This document shows, in pieces, positions 41,259-55,271 of a DNA stretch of 63,008 bases. The position numbers were made by a program, and so were the translations under genes. Position 1 is the first letter of the stretch; every line of letters starts with the position of its first letter. Below the pieces are notes generated by a model. That model ran no database searches, was not told the DNA's origin, and saw only the letters and a list, made by a program, of their open reading frames with translations. The stretch covers positions 135,805-198,812 of the forward strand of contig CABYDZ010000002.1 in NCBI GenBank assembly GCA_902517885.1, in the 5' to 3' direction. The stretch comes from an uncultured Pelagibacteraceae bacterium. GTDB lineage: Bacteria; Pseudomonadota; Alphaproteobacteria; Pelagibacterales; AG-422-B15.

Positions 41259-42128
41259 ATGAGAGCATCTAGAATTTCACTTATTATAGTCGGTTTAATT
41301 GCGGTCATTTCATACTTTACTTTGTTTACGGTACTAGAGGTAAAAAATGCAATAGTACTTCAGTTTGGTGATCCAAAAAGAGTTATAACTGAACCGGGTT
41401 TGAATTTTAAAATTCCATTCATTCAGAACGTTATATTTATCGATAATAGGATACTTGATATTGACGCCCCTGCTGCTGAGATTATAGCTTCAGATCAAAA
41501 GAGACTCATAGTTGATGCATTCGTAAAATTTAAAATTGTTGATGTATTAGAGTTCTACAAAGCTCTTGGAAATGAAAATGTCGCAAGATCAAGAATATCT
41601 GCAGTTGTAAACTCAAGAATTCGTGGTGTTCTTGGTGAAGAACCTTTAGCTGCAGTACTTTCAGAAAGTAGATCAAAGTTAATGAAACAAATTACATCAC
41701 TTGTTGAAGCAGAAGTTAAAGACTTCGGTATTGAGATAGTTGATGTAAGAATAAAGCGCGCCGATCTTCCTGAGGCAAACAGCCAGGCGATTTTTGCTAG
41801 AATGCAAACGGAAAGAGAGAGAGAAGCAAGAGAATTTAGAGCACAAGGCGCAGAAATGGCACAAAAGATAAGATCAACTGCTGATAAAGAAGTTACGATT
41901 ATTAAATCGCAAGCAGAAAAAGAAGCGAACATTATTCGTGGTGAAGGTGACGGCATGGCCAACAAAGTTTTTGCTGAAGCATTTGGTAAAGATCCTGAAT
42001 TCTTCGGTTTCTATAGGGCTATGCAGGCCTATACAGAAGGTCTTAATAGTAATGATACAACAATGATTTTATCTCCTGAGAGTGAGTTTTTTGAATACTT
42101 TGGAGACTTTGGCGGATCAGATAATTAA
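41259..42128 (+). CDS. hflC: HflC, SPFH-domain membrane protein
   Basis: 289 residues: N-terminal membrane helix (about 5-25), SPFH domain beginning VLEVKNAIVLQFGDPKRV and the DVRIKRADLPEANSQAIFARM stretch typical of HflC, then a charged coiled coil. Partner of HflK encoded just upstream. The acidic/Gly C-terminus (GDFGGSDN) ends 24 bases before the DUF2065 gene. Confidence 0.96.
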   Translation: MRASRISLIIVGLIAVISYFTLFTVLEVKNAIVLQFGDPKRVITEPGLNFKIPFIQNVIFIDNRILDIDAPAAEIIASDQKRLIVDAFVKFKIVDVLEFYKALGNENVARSRISAVVNSRIRGVLGEEPLAAVLSESRSKLMKQITSLVEAEVKDFGIEIVDVRIKRADLPEANSQAIFARMQTEREREAREFRAQGAEMAQKIRSTADKEVTIIKSQAEKEANIIRGEGDGMANKVFAEAFGKDPEFFGFYRAMQAYTEGLNSNDTTMILSPESEFFEYFGDFGGSDN

Positions 42129-42152
42129 AACTCATATCTTTCAAAATTAAAT

Positions 42153-42341
42153 ATGACTCAATTCATATTAGGTTCCTTAGGCATGTTACTGATAATTGAA
42201 GGTCTTCTTTACGCCTTATTTCCAAGTAGAATGAAAGCAATGATTACCAGTATGTTGAATATGGAAAATGACAAATTAAAATGGGGTGGACTAATGTCAG
42301 CAATATTGGGCTTTATAATGCTGTGGTCTGTAATCGAATGA
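42153..42341 (+). CDS. DUF2065 (YjeT-like) small membrane protein
   Basis: 62 residues, two hydrophobic helices (about 3-20 and 42-60) joined by a basic loop (PSRMKAM), with LLIIEGLLYALFPSRMK matching DUF2065. It follows hflKC and precedes degP as in many alphaproteobacteria. Function unknown. The TGA stop overlaps an ATG (ATGA, 42338-42341) that is the natural start of degP. Confidence 0.88.
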   Translation: MTQFILGSLGMLLIIEGLLYALFPSRMKAMITSMLNMENDKLKWGGLMSAILGFIMLWSVIE

Positions 42342-43742
42342 TAAAAAAAATATTTTATTTTTCCATTATCTCTATTCTTATACCTGAATGGTATAATCAT
42401 TACGTTTGCCTTCACAGGCCCAGACACATTTTCTGACTTAGCAGAGAGCGTGTCTCCATCAGTAGTAAATATTTCTACAACTGGTGTAATAGAGCAAACA
42501 GGACCTGAAGTACCATCTATAGAAGATTTTTTTAACTTCCCGTTTAATATGCCACGATCGGAACCCTCTGAACGGGAGTTTAGTTCTTTGGGCTCTGGTT
42601 TCGTTATATCTGAAGATGGCTTTATAGTTACCAATAACCACGTAGTTGAAAATGCATCTGATATACAAGTAACATTTACAGATGGTACAAAAATAGAGGC
42701 GGAGTTGATCGCGGCTGATGCTGAAACTGATCTAGCTCTTTTAAAGGTTAATGCAAATAATCTTGATTATCTAGAATTTGGTGACTCTGATACAGCTAAA
42801 GTTGGAAACTGGGTCATGGCAATTGGAAATCCACATGGTTTAGGGGGAACTGTCACTGCTGGGATAGTCTCTGCAAGAGGTAGAATGTTAGGAGGGAGAT
42901 ACGATGACTTCATTCAAACGGACGCCTCAATTAACAGGGGTAATTCCGGTGGACCACTTTTTGATTTAGATGGTAAGGTAATAGGAGTGAATTCTATGAT
43001 TATTTCACCTAGTGGCGGATCAATTGGTATTGGTTTTGCAATTCCTTCTAACCTAGCGAAAAATATTATTGATCAACTAAAGGATACTGGAGAAATAGAA
43101 AGGGCATGGTTAGGGGTAAGAATTCAAGAAGTAACCGAAGAGATAGCCCAAAGCCTGGGTCTTACTAAAACTTATGGAGCTTTAGTTCAAGGCTTAACAC
43201 CAGACAGTCCCGCTCTTAGCGGTGGTGTAAAAGAAGGCGATATAATTATTGAGTTTAATGGCAAAGAAGTTGAGTCAGTTCAAACACTTCCCAAATTAGT
43301 TGCTGAGGCGAATATAGGTGAACAAAGCACTGTTGTTGTGTGGAGAGATGAAAAAGAAGTTTTATTAAATGTCAATCTTGGTAAACAGCCGTCTCTTGAA
43401 GAGCTTGCTAGTATTGAAAATAATGGATCATCAATTAACGTAGCTGAACTTGGCATTAAAATACGAACAATTTCAGATGAAGACAAAGACAGACTGCAAC
43501 TGCCGTCAACTCAGCAAGGTGTTGTAATATCTGAAATAGATAACGACTCATTTCTGATAAGGCAAAATATAAAAAAAGATGACATCATAATTGAAATACA
43601 AAATAAAGTTGTAAGTTCAACAGGAGATGTTTTAGAAATTATTGATGAAGTAATTGCTCAAGGTAAAGAAAATATTTTGATAGTTTTTTATGCTGGTCCT
43701 AATTCAAGAAAATACATAGGCGCAAAACTATCACTTGATTGA
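42338..43742 (+). CDS. DegP/DegQ-type periplasmic serine protease, frameshifted at the signal peptide
   Basis: The protease core is in the frame open from 42345 (usable GTG at 42450). Numbering from that GTG, the triad is H64 (TNNHVV), D94 (ETDLALL) and S166 (GNSGGP), followed by two PDZ domains (about 230-320 and 340-430). The expected start ATG at 42338, overlapping the DUF2065 stop, lies in another frame. Removing one A from the A8 run at 42343-42350 joins them and gives MIKKYFIFPLSLFLYLNG..., a normal signal peptide. So this is a sequencing indel, a slippage-dependent gene, or a mutation. From the GTG alone there would be no secretion signal. Confidence 0.85.
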
Positions 43743-43748
43743 TTATAC

Positions 43749-44624
43749 ATGTCTAAAGATTTAATAGTTATCTTTGGACCTACAGCAAGTGGAAAATCAA
43801 AAAAAGCAATCGACATCGCTTTAAATCATAAATCATCAATCATTAACTTGGATAGCATGCAGGTTTATAAAGATTTAAAAATCTTAACTGACAGGCCTAC
43901 TGAAGTAGACTTAGGTAAATGTGATCATATTCTATATGGTTATCTTAATGGAAATGAAAAAAATACCGCAGCATCGTGGTTAAATGATGCTGTAGATGAG
44001 ATTAAGAAATGTTTCTTAAGCAAAACACTCCCTATTTTGGTAGGTGGCACTGGAATGTATTTGAATGCTTTAAAGAATGGTTTAGCTGATATTCCAGATA
44101 TCAATGCAGCAACAAAAAATGAAACTCAAAAACTATTTGACAATCATGGTCTCAGCTTTTTATATGATGAAATAAAGAAAAACTATTCATCAACTAAAAT
44201 TCAAGAAAACGACAGACAAAGAATATTCAGAAGCTATTCTCTTTTGAAGCAAACAGGCAAGGTATTAGAACAATGGCAATTCAATACCTCTCCAGAAATT
44301 GATGATATAGATTACCAAATATTACTAACCACTACTAATAGAGATGAATTGTACCCTAAAGCTGAGCTAAGAGTAGATCGTATGTTTGAAGATGTTGTAA
44401 TAGATGAGGTAAATGAATTATTAGGCAAAGGTTATGACAATAATTTGCCAATCATGAAAGCTATTGGAGTTAGAGAAATAAGCAGGTTATTAAATAAAGA
44501 AATTGATCTCGAAGAGTGCAAAAATATTATCAAAAAAAATACCCGAAATTACATCAAAAGACAGATAACTTGGATAAAAGGTAATAATATTACGCAAAAT
44601 ATAGATAATAAGAAATATATGTAA
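43749..44624 (+). CDS. miaA: tRNA dimethylallyltransferase MiaA
   Basis: 291 residues. P-loop GPTASGKS at about 10-17, NLDSMQVYKDLKILTDRPT (substrate Asp), GGTGMYLNAL and the C-terminal RQITWIKG. It prenylates A37 of tRNAs reading UNN codons. Starts 6 bases after the protease gene, followed by ilvB as in other alphaproteobacteria. Confidence 0.95.
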   Translation: MSKDLIVIFGPTASGKSKKAIDIALNHKSSIINLDSMQVYKDLKILTDRPTEVDLGKCDHILYGYLNGNEKNTAASWLNDAVDEIKKCFLSKTLPILVGGTGMYLNALKNGLADIPDINAATKNETQKLFDNHGLSFLYDEIKKNYSSTKIQENDRQRIFRSYSLLKQTGKVLEQWQFNTSPEIDDIDYQILLTTTNRDELYPKAELRVDRMFEDVVIDEVNELLGKGYDNNLPIMKAIGVREISRLLNKEIDLEECKNIIKKNTRNYIKRQITWIKGNNITQNIDNKKYM

Positions 44625-44663
44625 TATATTAATCTTATATTCTTTTCATTAATTTAAAAATAT

Positions 44664-44692
44664 TTGACATTTATTATAAATCTTCATAGAAG
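44664..44692 (+). promoter_or_regulatory. candidate promoter of the ilvBNC operon
   Basis: A perfect TTGACA (44664-44669) is followed after 17 bases by TAGAAG (44687-44692), a weak -10. It lies 26 bases upstream of the ilvB start and its AGGGG ribosome site. The short leader has no room for a leader peptide, so this operon seems not to use attenuation. Confidence 0.45.
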
Positions 44693-44717
44693 ATCACTTC
44701 AAACATAAGGGGAATTT

Positions 44718-46486
44718 ATGGTTAATATTCAGATGACAGGCGCTCAAATGGTTTTAAAAGCATTTGAAGACCATCAAGTAGATACAATTTTTGGTTACCC
44801 TGGCGGGGCAGTTTTACCTATATATGATGAGTTAGCCAAGGAAAGAGATACCAACCAGCCTATTAGGCACTATTTAGTTAGGCACGAACAAGGCGCATCT
44901 CATTCTGCAGAGGGATATGCTAGATCAAGTGGTAAAGTTGGGGTCATGCTTGTTACGTCTGGTCCTGGGGTTACTAACTCGGTTACCGGTTTAACTGATG
45001 CCATGATGGACTCTATACCAATTGTTTGCATAAGCGGGCAAGTACCCACCCACCTAATTGGCACTGATGCTTTTCAAGAATGTGATGCTGTAGGCATCAC
45101 AAGACCATGTACAAAACATAATTGGCTTGTTAAAGATATCAATGATCTCTCTAGAATTCTGCACGAAGCTTTTTACGTTGCTTCAAGTGGAAGGCCAGGA
45201 CCAGTTTTAGTTGATATACCAAAAGATATTCAATTTCAGACAGGAACATATATAGGACCTGAGACTGTAAAACATAAATCGTATAGACCGAAGTTAAAGG
45301 CAAATATTGATCAAATTGATGATGCACTAAAATTAATTGCAGAAGCTGAAAAACCTATTTTTTATACTGGTGGAGGAGTGATTAATTCTGGTAATGCTGC
45401 TGTTCAATTACTAAGAGAATTCGTTCGGCTAACCGGTTTTCCTATTACATCTACGTTACAGGGATTAGGAGCCTATCCTGGTGATGACTCACAGTTTATT
45501 GGCATGTTAGGCATGCACGGCACTTACGAAGCTAATATGGCTATGAACGAATGTGACTTAATGATTAACATTGGAGCCAGGTTTGACGATAGAATAACTG
45601 GTAAAATAGATGATTTTTCTCCAAACTCGAAAAAAATCCATATTGATATTGATCCTTCATCAATCAACAAGATTGTTAAAGTTGATGTGCCATTAATAGG
45701 TGATGTTGCTCATGTACTAGAAGACTCAATAAAATTATGGAAATCTAAAGTTTATAAAATTAATAAGACTCCTCTTAAGGAGTGGTGGAAAACTATTGAT
45801 AAATGGAAAGAAAAAGATTCACTCAAATTCGCTAGTGACAAAAACACTATAAAACCACAATACGCGATCCAGAGACTTTATGAGTTAACAAAGGAAAAAG
45901 ATGTATTTGTTACAACTGAAGTTGGTCAGCATCAAATGTGGGCTGCACAATATTATAAATTTTCAAAGCCTAATAGATGGATAACATCGGGCGGCTTAGG
46001 AACAATGGGTTTTGGCTTACCTGCCGCGATTGGAGCACAGGTAGCTCATCCTGATAAACTTGTTATTGATATAGCGGGTGAAGCTTCTATTTTGATGTGT
46101 ATTCAAGAAATGTCGACAGCAATTCAACATAAGCTTCCTGTTAAAATATTTATTATCAATAATCAATACATGGGTATGGTTAGACAGTGGCAAGAGTTAT
46201 TGCATGATCAGCGTTACTCCCATAGTTATACTGATGCATTGCCAGATTTTGTTAAACTGGCTGAAGCTTATGGCGCTAAGGGTATAAGAGTACAAAAACC
46301 TAATGAGTTAGATAAAGCGATAAATGAAATGATCGAATATGATGGTCCAGTAATATTTGATTGCGTTGTTGAACAGAATGAAAATGTTTATCCAATGATT
46401 CCATCTGGTAAGGCCCATAATGAAATGCTACTTGGGGACGAAACAAAAAAAGAAGAAATTTCAGATGAAGGAAAAGTTTTAGTTTA

Positions 46487-46487
<1 letters not shown>
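44718..46487 (+). CDS. ilvB: acetolactate synthase large subunit
   Basis: 589 residues, TPP-dependent. GYPGGAVLPIYDEL at the N-terminus, the catalytic Glu in RHEQGASHSAEGYARSSGK, the FAD-binding middle domain with GARFDDRITGK, and the TPP motif region DIAGEASILMCIQEMSTA, where the usual Asp of GD-x-S is Glu. It condenses pyruvate (or pyruvate plus 2-oxobutyrate) as the first common step to Val, Leu and Ile. Overlaps ilvN by one base. Confidence 0.97.
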
Positions 46488-48023
<1,536 letters not shown>

Positions 48024-48160
48024 TTATTTTTTAGTTTTCAGACATAAAAGATACGATATAGCCCAATATTTGTTCAATTTTGAGTAATTTATTGCGAATT
48101 TCTGAATATTCATATATTTATCCTTTATCTTTGAAAACTAACTAAAGTGCATATTTTGCA

Positions 48161-48262
48161 ATGAAAAAAATATATTTAACTAATTTCTGCATATCATTAG
48201 GGGAATGCACTCTTCTATCTCTCTTGCTGTTAAAACTGCTTAGCAGCCCCCGGGCGACTTAA
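48161..48262 (+). CDS. leuL: leucine-rich leader peptide of leuA (attenuator peptide)
   Basis: A 33-codon ORF upstream of leuA. Codons 18-27 read L-L-S-L-L-L-L-K-L-L, eight Leu in ten codons, and the run uses all six Leu codons (CTT, CTA, CTC, TTG, CTG, TTA). The stop at 48260-48262 lies inside the following hairpin. This is the layout of ribosome-mediated attenuation: scarce leucyl-tRNA stalls the ribosome and should change downstream folding. No strong ribosome site is visible before its ATG. leuL is used as a functional label. Confidence 0.85.
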   Translation: MKKIYLTNFCISLGECTLLSLLLLKLLSSPRAT

Positions 48263-48278
48263 AACTTGCCTCAGGGGG
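48236..48278 (+). terminator. attenuator hairpins of the leuA leader
   Basis: CTGC-TTA-GCAG (48236-48246) forms a small hairpin over the last leader codons. Next, CCCCCGGGC (48247-48255) can pair with GCCTCAGGGGG (48268-48278), with a CA bulge and one G-U pair. The GC-rich stem ends 45 bases before the leuA ATG and is followed by ATACTTAATTTT, only a moderate U tract. Shared bases with the leader codons allow alternative folds. Pairing was done by eye. Confidence 0.6.
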
Positions 48279-48323
48279 ATACTTAATTTTAACACAATTT
48301 ATATATAACCAAGGGATTTAAAG

Positions 48324-50932
<2,609 letters not shown>

Positions 50933-50950
50933 ATTAAAAAAGGTTTGAAA

Positions 50951-51793
50951 GTGAGGCTTTCAAGAAATTTAAGAGTCCAAAAAATACTAAATCCAAGTAG
51001 CAGGGTTTTTATTTTTGCAATTATACTCTTTGCCTTCTCAGTTATTTTATTTATTGGAAGGTTTGAATTAACACAAACGGCAAAGAACTTGAGATCACAA
51101 GTTACCAGTGTCTCTTATTCTATTTCACATATTGTATCAATGCCGTCAAACTTAATAAATTCAGGAATACAATCTATTATAGATTTAAAAAAAATTTATC
51201 AGCAACTTGAAAATTATAAAAAAAATCAACTCAGTAACTCTTCTTCATTTCAAGATATTGTTTCTATGAAATTAAAAATTGCTCAATATGAAGAGCTATT
51301 AAATCTAACAGCTGACCTAGAATATGATTTTATTACTTCGAGAATAGTGGCAGATTTTTCAGATAAAATTATTGGGACCATCTTAATAAAATCTAATGAA
51401 ACTGAAAAACTATTTGTTGATATGCCAGCCACAGGCCCGACTGGCATTTTAGGTAGAGTATCATCAGTAGATAATAAAATTGCAAGAATATTACTGCTCA
51501 ATAATATTAATAGTAGGTTGCCAGTCAGTATTTCTGAAAACGCGTATCAAGGAATTATGATTGGGCAGGGTCAAAAAAACCCAATAGTTGAGTATGTTAG
51601 GGAATATAAAAACATAAACGTTGGAGATATAGTTTCAACTTCTGGAAAGGGAGGAATTTTTCCACCCTACTTAGTTGTAGGGCAAGTCGCAAGTATAGAT
51701 GGTGAAAGGATTGAGGTTGAATTAATTGAAGACATTAGTCAACTAACACACATAAGATTGTTAAACTATAAATTTAATCAGAATAATGAGTAA
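50951..51793 (+). CDS. mreC: rod-shape protein MreC
   Basis: 280 residues from GTG 50951, favoured over TTG 50945 because the AAAAAAGG site (50936-50943) is correctly spaced for the GTG. One membrane helix (about 17-37), a coiled coil, then the periplasmic beta-barrel domain with ATGPTGILGRVSSVDNKIARILLL. It activates PBP2-RodA in the elongasome. Confidence 0.92.
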   Translation: MRLSRNLRVQKILNPSSRVFIFAIILFAFSVILFIGRFELTQTAKNLRSQVTSVSYSISHIVSMPSNLINSGIQSIIDLKKIYQQLENYKKNQLSNSSSFQDIVSMKLKIAQYEELLNLTADLEYDFITSRIVADFSDKIIGTILIKSNETEKLFVDMPATGPTGILGRVSSVDNKIARILLLNNINSRLPVSISENAYQGIMIGQGQKNPIVEYVREYKNINVGDIVSTSGKGGIFPPYLVVGQVASIDGERIEVELIEDISQLTHIRLLNYKFNQNNE

Positions 51794-51801
51794 GAAATTT
51801 T

Positions 51802-52287
51802 ATGATTGATCTTAAAATAGGCAATTTATTAATTTATCTTATTTTATTTTTTACTACATCATCAAATCTTGTATTCAGTTCGACTTATTTTGACCTTACA
51901 TTGATTAGCTGCTTGATAATATATGTTTTAAGGTGGAATGAAGAGAATTGGTTCATCTGTATCATATTATTTATGTTAGGAATCTATAATGATATCTTAA
52001 TCTCAACTCCTTTTGGCTATACAAGTTCTCTATTCCTTTTCTTTTATTTAATAGATCGAGTAGGAAATTTCTTAAGTATACCATCAAATACAAACATCAA
52101 ATTTATTATATTTTCATTATTCGTACTAATATTGTTTTCCATAAATTACTTTACGATTTATTTTATCTATAGCACATCAATACCGTTCTTTGTAAATCTT
52201 GCATCTTATATGGCAGTAATATTATTATACTATCCGTTAAATTTTATAATTGAATCAATTCAAAATAAATATGTCAGAGTCAAATAA
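51802..52287 (+). CDS. mreD: rod-shape protein MreD
   Basis: 161 residues, five or six hydrophobic helices with almost no soluble part. Identified mainly by size, topology, the GIYNDILISTPFGYTS stretch (helix with conserved Asp near residue 60) and its place between mreC and mrdA. It overlaps the mrdA start by 17 bases. Confidence 0.85.
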   Translation: MIDLKIGNLLIYLILFFTTSSNLVFSSTYFDLTLISCLIIYVLRWNEENWFICIILFMLGIYNDILISTPFGYTSSLFLFFYLIDRVGNFLSIPSNTNIKFIIFSLFVLILFSINYFTIYFIYSTSIPFFVNLASYMAVILLYYPLNFIIESIQNKYVRVK

Positions 52288-54142
52288 ATTTATCTTTAAG
52301 AAATATGATGCAAATGTGTCAATTAACAGAAGAACAGCAATTATAACAATTGCAAAAGCTGGATTATTTTCAATACTAGGCGCAAGACTTGCTTACCTCC
52401 AGATTGTAGATAAAGATAAATACGAAATACTTTCAGATAATAATCGAATTACTCATCGTTTAATAGAGCCTCAAAGGGGAATTATATATGACCTACAAGG
52501 TAAGCCTTTGGCAATTAACCGTCAACGATATGAAGTTGTAATTATTAGAGAAGAAACTTCAGACTATATAAAATCTATTGAAAATTTAAAAAAAATATTA
52601 CCTGATGTAAATATAGATACCGAGAAACTGTATTCAGAAATAAAAAAAACAAAAAAATTTATTCCAATAAAAGTGTTAGATGATTTATCTTGGGATCAAT
52701 TTTCCCGACTTAACGCCAACATTCATAAAGTTGATGGACTATATCCTCAAATTGGTTTTAAGAGATATTATACAAGTGGACAATCTCATTCTCATATTAT
52801 TGGGTATACAGCTCCTCTCGATAAAAAAGAAAAAGACACTAATACATTAGCTGATTTAAGTTCAGCAAAATCAGGAAAACTAGGAATTGAAAAAGCCAAA
52901 GACGTCAGTTTAAGAGGTAAATTGGGCAATAAAAATGTTGAAGTTAATGCAAACGGGAGAGAAATTCGAGAATTAGACAGATATGAAAGCATTCATGGTG
53001 AAAATATTCAACTTACAATTGATTCAGACCTTCAAGACTATTGCTACAAAAGCTTGAATGATCAAAGTGGATGTGTGGCGGTTACAAATATTAAGACTGG
53101 AGAATTTTATGCATTAGTCTCATCACCATCATATGATCCCAACTTGTTTTCCAAGAGTATATCATCAGAAAAATGGAATTCTCTTACAGAAAATATTTAT
53201 AAACCTCTAATAAATAAATCAATTTCAAGTCAATACCCCCCCGGTTCGACAATTAAACCATTTGTGGCACTTGCGGCATTAGAAAATGGTGTCAGTGAAA
53301 AAAGAGAAGTTTATTGTAACGGAAAACATGAAATTAAAGATACAAGTCTTGAATCAGGCATTAAAACTTTTCACTGTTGGAAAGAAGAAGGTCACGGTAA
53401 CGTCAACATGAATGAGGCACTAAAAGTTTCGTGCGACGTATATTTTTATCAAATATCTAGAGAAATTGGCATCAACAAAATTGCTGAAGTATGTAAAAGG
53501 TTTGGGTTTGGGCAAAATGTTTTTAATTCATTTTATGAGGAAAAAAAAGGAATTGTTCCTTCAAAGAATTGGAAGTTAGAGTCTATTGGTACACCTTGGA
53601 TGGTTGGAGAAACCCTCTCAGCAGGAATTGGACAAGGTTATTTTCTTACAACCTCTGCACAATTAAGCCTTGCATTAGGTCAATTAATCAATGGAGGAGA
53701 GAAAATAATTCCTACAATTGTTATGGATAAAAATAAGGATGTTCAGAAAAATCAAAAAATATCTTTAAATCCGAAGCATCTAGCTATCATCAAAAAGGGT
53801 CTTGAGGATGCAACCAATACACAAGGTGGAACATCATTTAGATCACGTATTCCCGGCAATCTAAAAATGGCTGGTAAAACTGGCACTTCTCAAGTTAGAG
53901 TTATTAGCTCGCAAGAAAGAGAAGAGGGCTTAAAAAAGAACAATGAGTTACCGTGGGAAAAACGTGATCATGGTTTATTTATTGGATATGGACCAATAAA
54001 TAATCCTCAATATGCAGTATCAGTAATAATAGAACATGGAGGAAGTGGCTCTGGAGCCGCAGCACCAGTTGCTTCAAAAATATTCAAATATTTGTTTGAT
54101 AATAAGTTAAACTTAAAAAGTAAGAGCATTTCCAATGTTTAG
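52271..54142 (+). CDS. mrdA: elongation peptidoglycan transpeptidase PBP2
   Basis: 623 residues from ATG 52271; the frame is open slightly upstream within mreD. One membrane helix (about 27-45), pedestal domain with RGIIYDLQGKPLAINR, and the transpeptidase domain: STIK (S326, K329), SCD in KVSCDVYFYQ and KTGTS. Crosslinks lateral-wall glycan with RodA, encoded next with an 8-base overlap. Distinguished from FtsI by the mre context. Confidence 0.96.
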   Translation: MSESNKFIFKKYDANVSINRRTAIITIAKAGLFSILGARLAYLQIVDKDKYEILSDNNRITHRLIEPQRGIIYDLQGKPLAINRQRYEVVIIREETSDYIKSIENLKKILPDVNIDTEKLYSEIKKTKKFIPIKVLDDLSWDQFSRLNANIHKVDGLYPQIGFKRYYTSGQSHSHIIGYTAPLDKKEKDTNTLADLSSAKSGKLGIEKAKDVSLRGKLGNKNVEVNANGREIRELDRYESIHGENIQLTIDSDLQDYCYKSLNDQSGCVAVTNIKTGEFYALVSSPSYDPNLFSKSISSEKWNSLTENIYKPLINKSISSQYPPGSTIKPFVALAALENGVSEKREVYCNGKHEIKDTSLESGIKTFHCWKEEGHGNVNMNEALKVSCDVYFYQISREIGINKIAEVCKRFGFGQNVFNSFYEEKKGIVPSKNWKLESIGTPWMVGETLSAGIGQGYFLTTSAQLSLALGQLINGGEKIIPTIVMDKNKDVQKNQKISLNPKHLAIIKKGLEDATNTQGGTSFRSRIPGNLKMAGKTGTSQVRVISSQEREEGLKKNNELPWEKRDHGLFIGYGPINNPQYAVSVIIEHGGSGSGAAAPVASKIFKYLFDNKLNLKSKSISNV

Positions 54143-55268
54143 TGAAAGTAAAGCTGAACTAACGATCTTTGATAAACTTAGATCTATAAATTATTTTTTA
54201 CTATTTCTTATATGTACTATATTTTTCATTGGGACTCTTGCGTTATACAGTATTTCTAATGGCAATTTCAGTGAATGGCCCATAAAGCATCTGCAAAGAT
54301 TTATCCTCGGCCTAATTATTTTTTTTATTGTAGCATTGTTAGATTTGAAAATAATTTTTAGATTTGCATATCTGATCTTTATCGCCAGTATTGCCGCGCT
54401 AATAATTCTTCTAATAGTTGGAGATGAGATTAATGGTGCTAAACGATGGATAAGTTTTGCAGGATTCAGTTTACAACCATCAGAATTTGTAAAATATACT
54501 TTAATCTTGGCTCTAGCTAAATATTTTCATTCTATGGAGGATTATCACGAAAATTTTATTTCTAAATTAATCATACCTAGTTTTATAGTAATTATACCAG
54601 TTGCATTTGTTGTAATTCAGCCTGATCTGGGAACAGCATTAGTGATCTTTTTAGGTGGTGTGAGTGTCATATGGATCTCAGGCCTTAATTATAAATATTT
54701 TATCTCTGGGATTTTAGGGTTCATACTATCTTTACCAATCTTGTGGCAGTATTTAAAGGAATATCAAAAAGACAGAGTTTTCACTTTTTTTAATCCAGAG
54801 AGGGATCCTCTTGGAAATGGTTATCATATCACTCAATCTAAGATTGCTTTAGGATCGGGAGGCATTTTTGGTAAAGGATATATGGAAGGCACTCAAAGCC
54901 ATCTTAACTTTCTCCCTGAAATGCAAACAGACTTTATTTTCACAATGTTTGGAGAAGAATTTGGATTTATTGGATCTATAATTTTGATTTTACTTTACAT
55001 GGCACTGATTGGTATCGCTATCAGAATGGCACTGACGTCAAAGAGTTTATTTAGTAAATTTTTATCTTTAGGAGTTTGTTCAGTATTTTTTATTTATGTT
55101 TTTGTTAATATTGGCATGGTGACAGGACTTTTACCTGTAGTTGGAGTACCTTTGCCGTTTATATCATATGGAGGAAGTTCTATGTTAGCCGTGATGTTTG
55201 GATTTGGGTTACTGACTAATTGTTATATTAATTATAATACAACTTTAACAAAGGGTAGCTTTATATAA
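54135..55268 (+). CDS. rodA: SEDS glycosyltransferase RodA
   Basis: 377 residues, about ten membrane helices. GAKRWISFAGFSLQPSE, VIQPDLGTALVIF (catalytic Asp region) and GVPLPFISYGGSSM are SEDS hallmarks. It polymerises lipid II in lateral-wall synthesis with PBP2. Ends 3 bases from the convergent amidinotransferase gene. Confidence 0.97.
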   Translation: MFSESKAELTIFDKLRSINYFLLFLICTIFFIGTLALYSISNGNFSEWPIKHLQRFILGLIIFFIVALLDLKIIFRFAYLIFIASIAALIILLIVGDEINGAKRWISFAGFSLQPSEFVKYTLILALAKYFHSMEDYHENFISKLIIPSFIVIIPVAFVVIQPDLGTALVIFLGGVSVIWISGLNYKYFISGILGFILSLPILWQYLKEYQKDRVFTFFNPERDPLGNGYHITQSKIALGSGGIFGKGYMEGTQSHLNFLPEMQTDFIFTMFGEEFGFIGSIILILLYMALIGIAIRMALTSKSLFSKFLSLGVCSVFFIYVFVNIGMVTGLLPVVGVPLPFISYGGSSMLAVMFGFGLLTNCYINYNTTLTKGSFI

Positions 55269-55271
55269 AAT

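Noticed and set aside
42338-42436. Separate 32-codon ORF at the degP start
   Set aside because: Its only sensible content is the first residues of the degP signal peptide before the A8 tract; no independent gene is supported.
48031-48141. 10-bp inverted repeat (TTAGTTTTCA / TGAAAACTAA) between ilvC and the leuA leader
   Set aside because: Arms are 91 bases apart and made of A/T runs, so chance is likely in this composition.
48206-48244. Alternative leader ORF MHSSISLAVKTA in another frame of the leuA leader
   Set aside because: It has one Leu codon and its start lies one base from AGGGG; the overlapping 33-codon frame has eight Leu in ten codons and explains the region far better.
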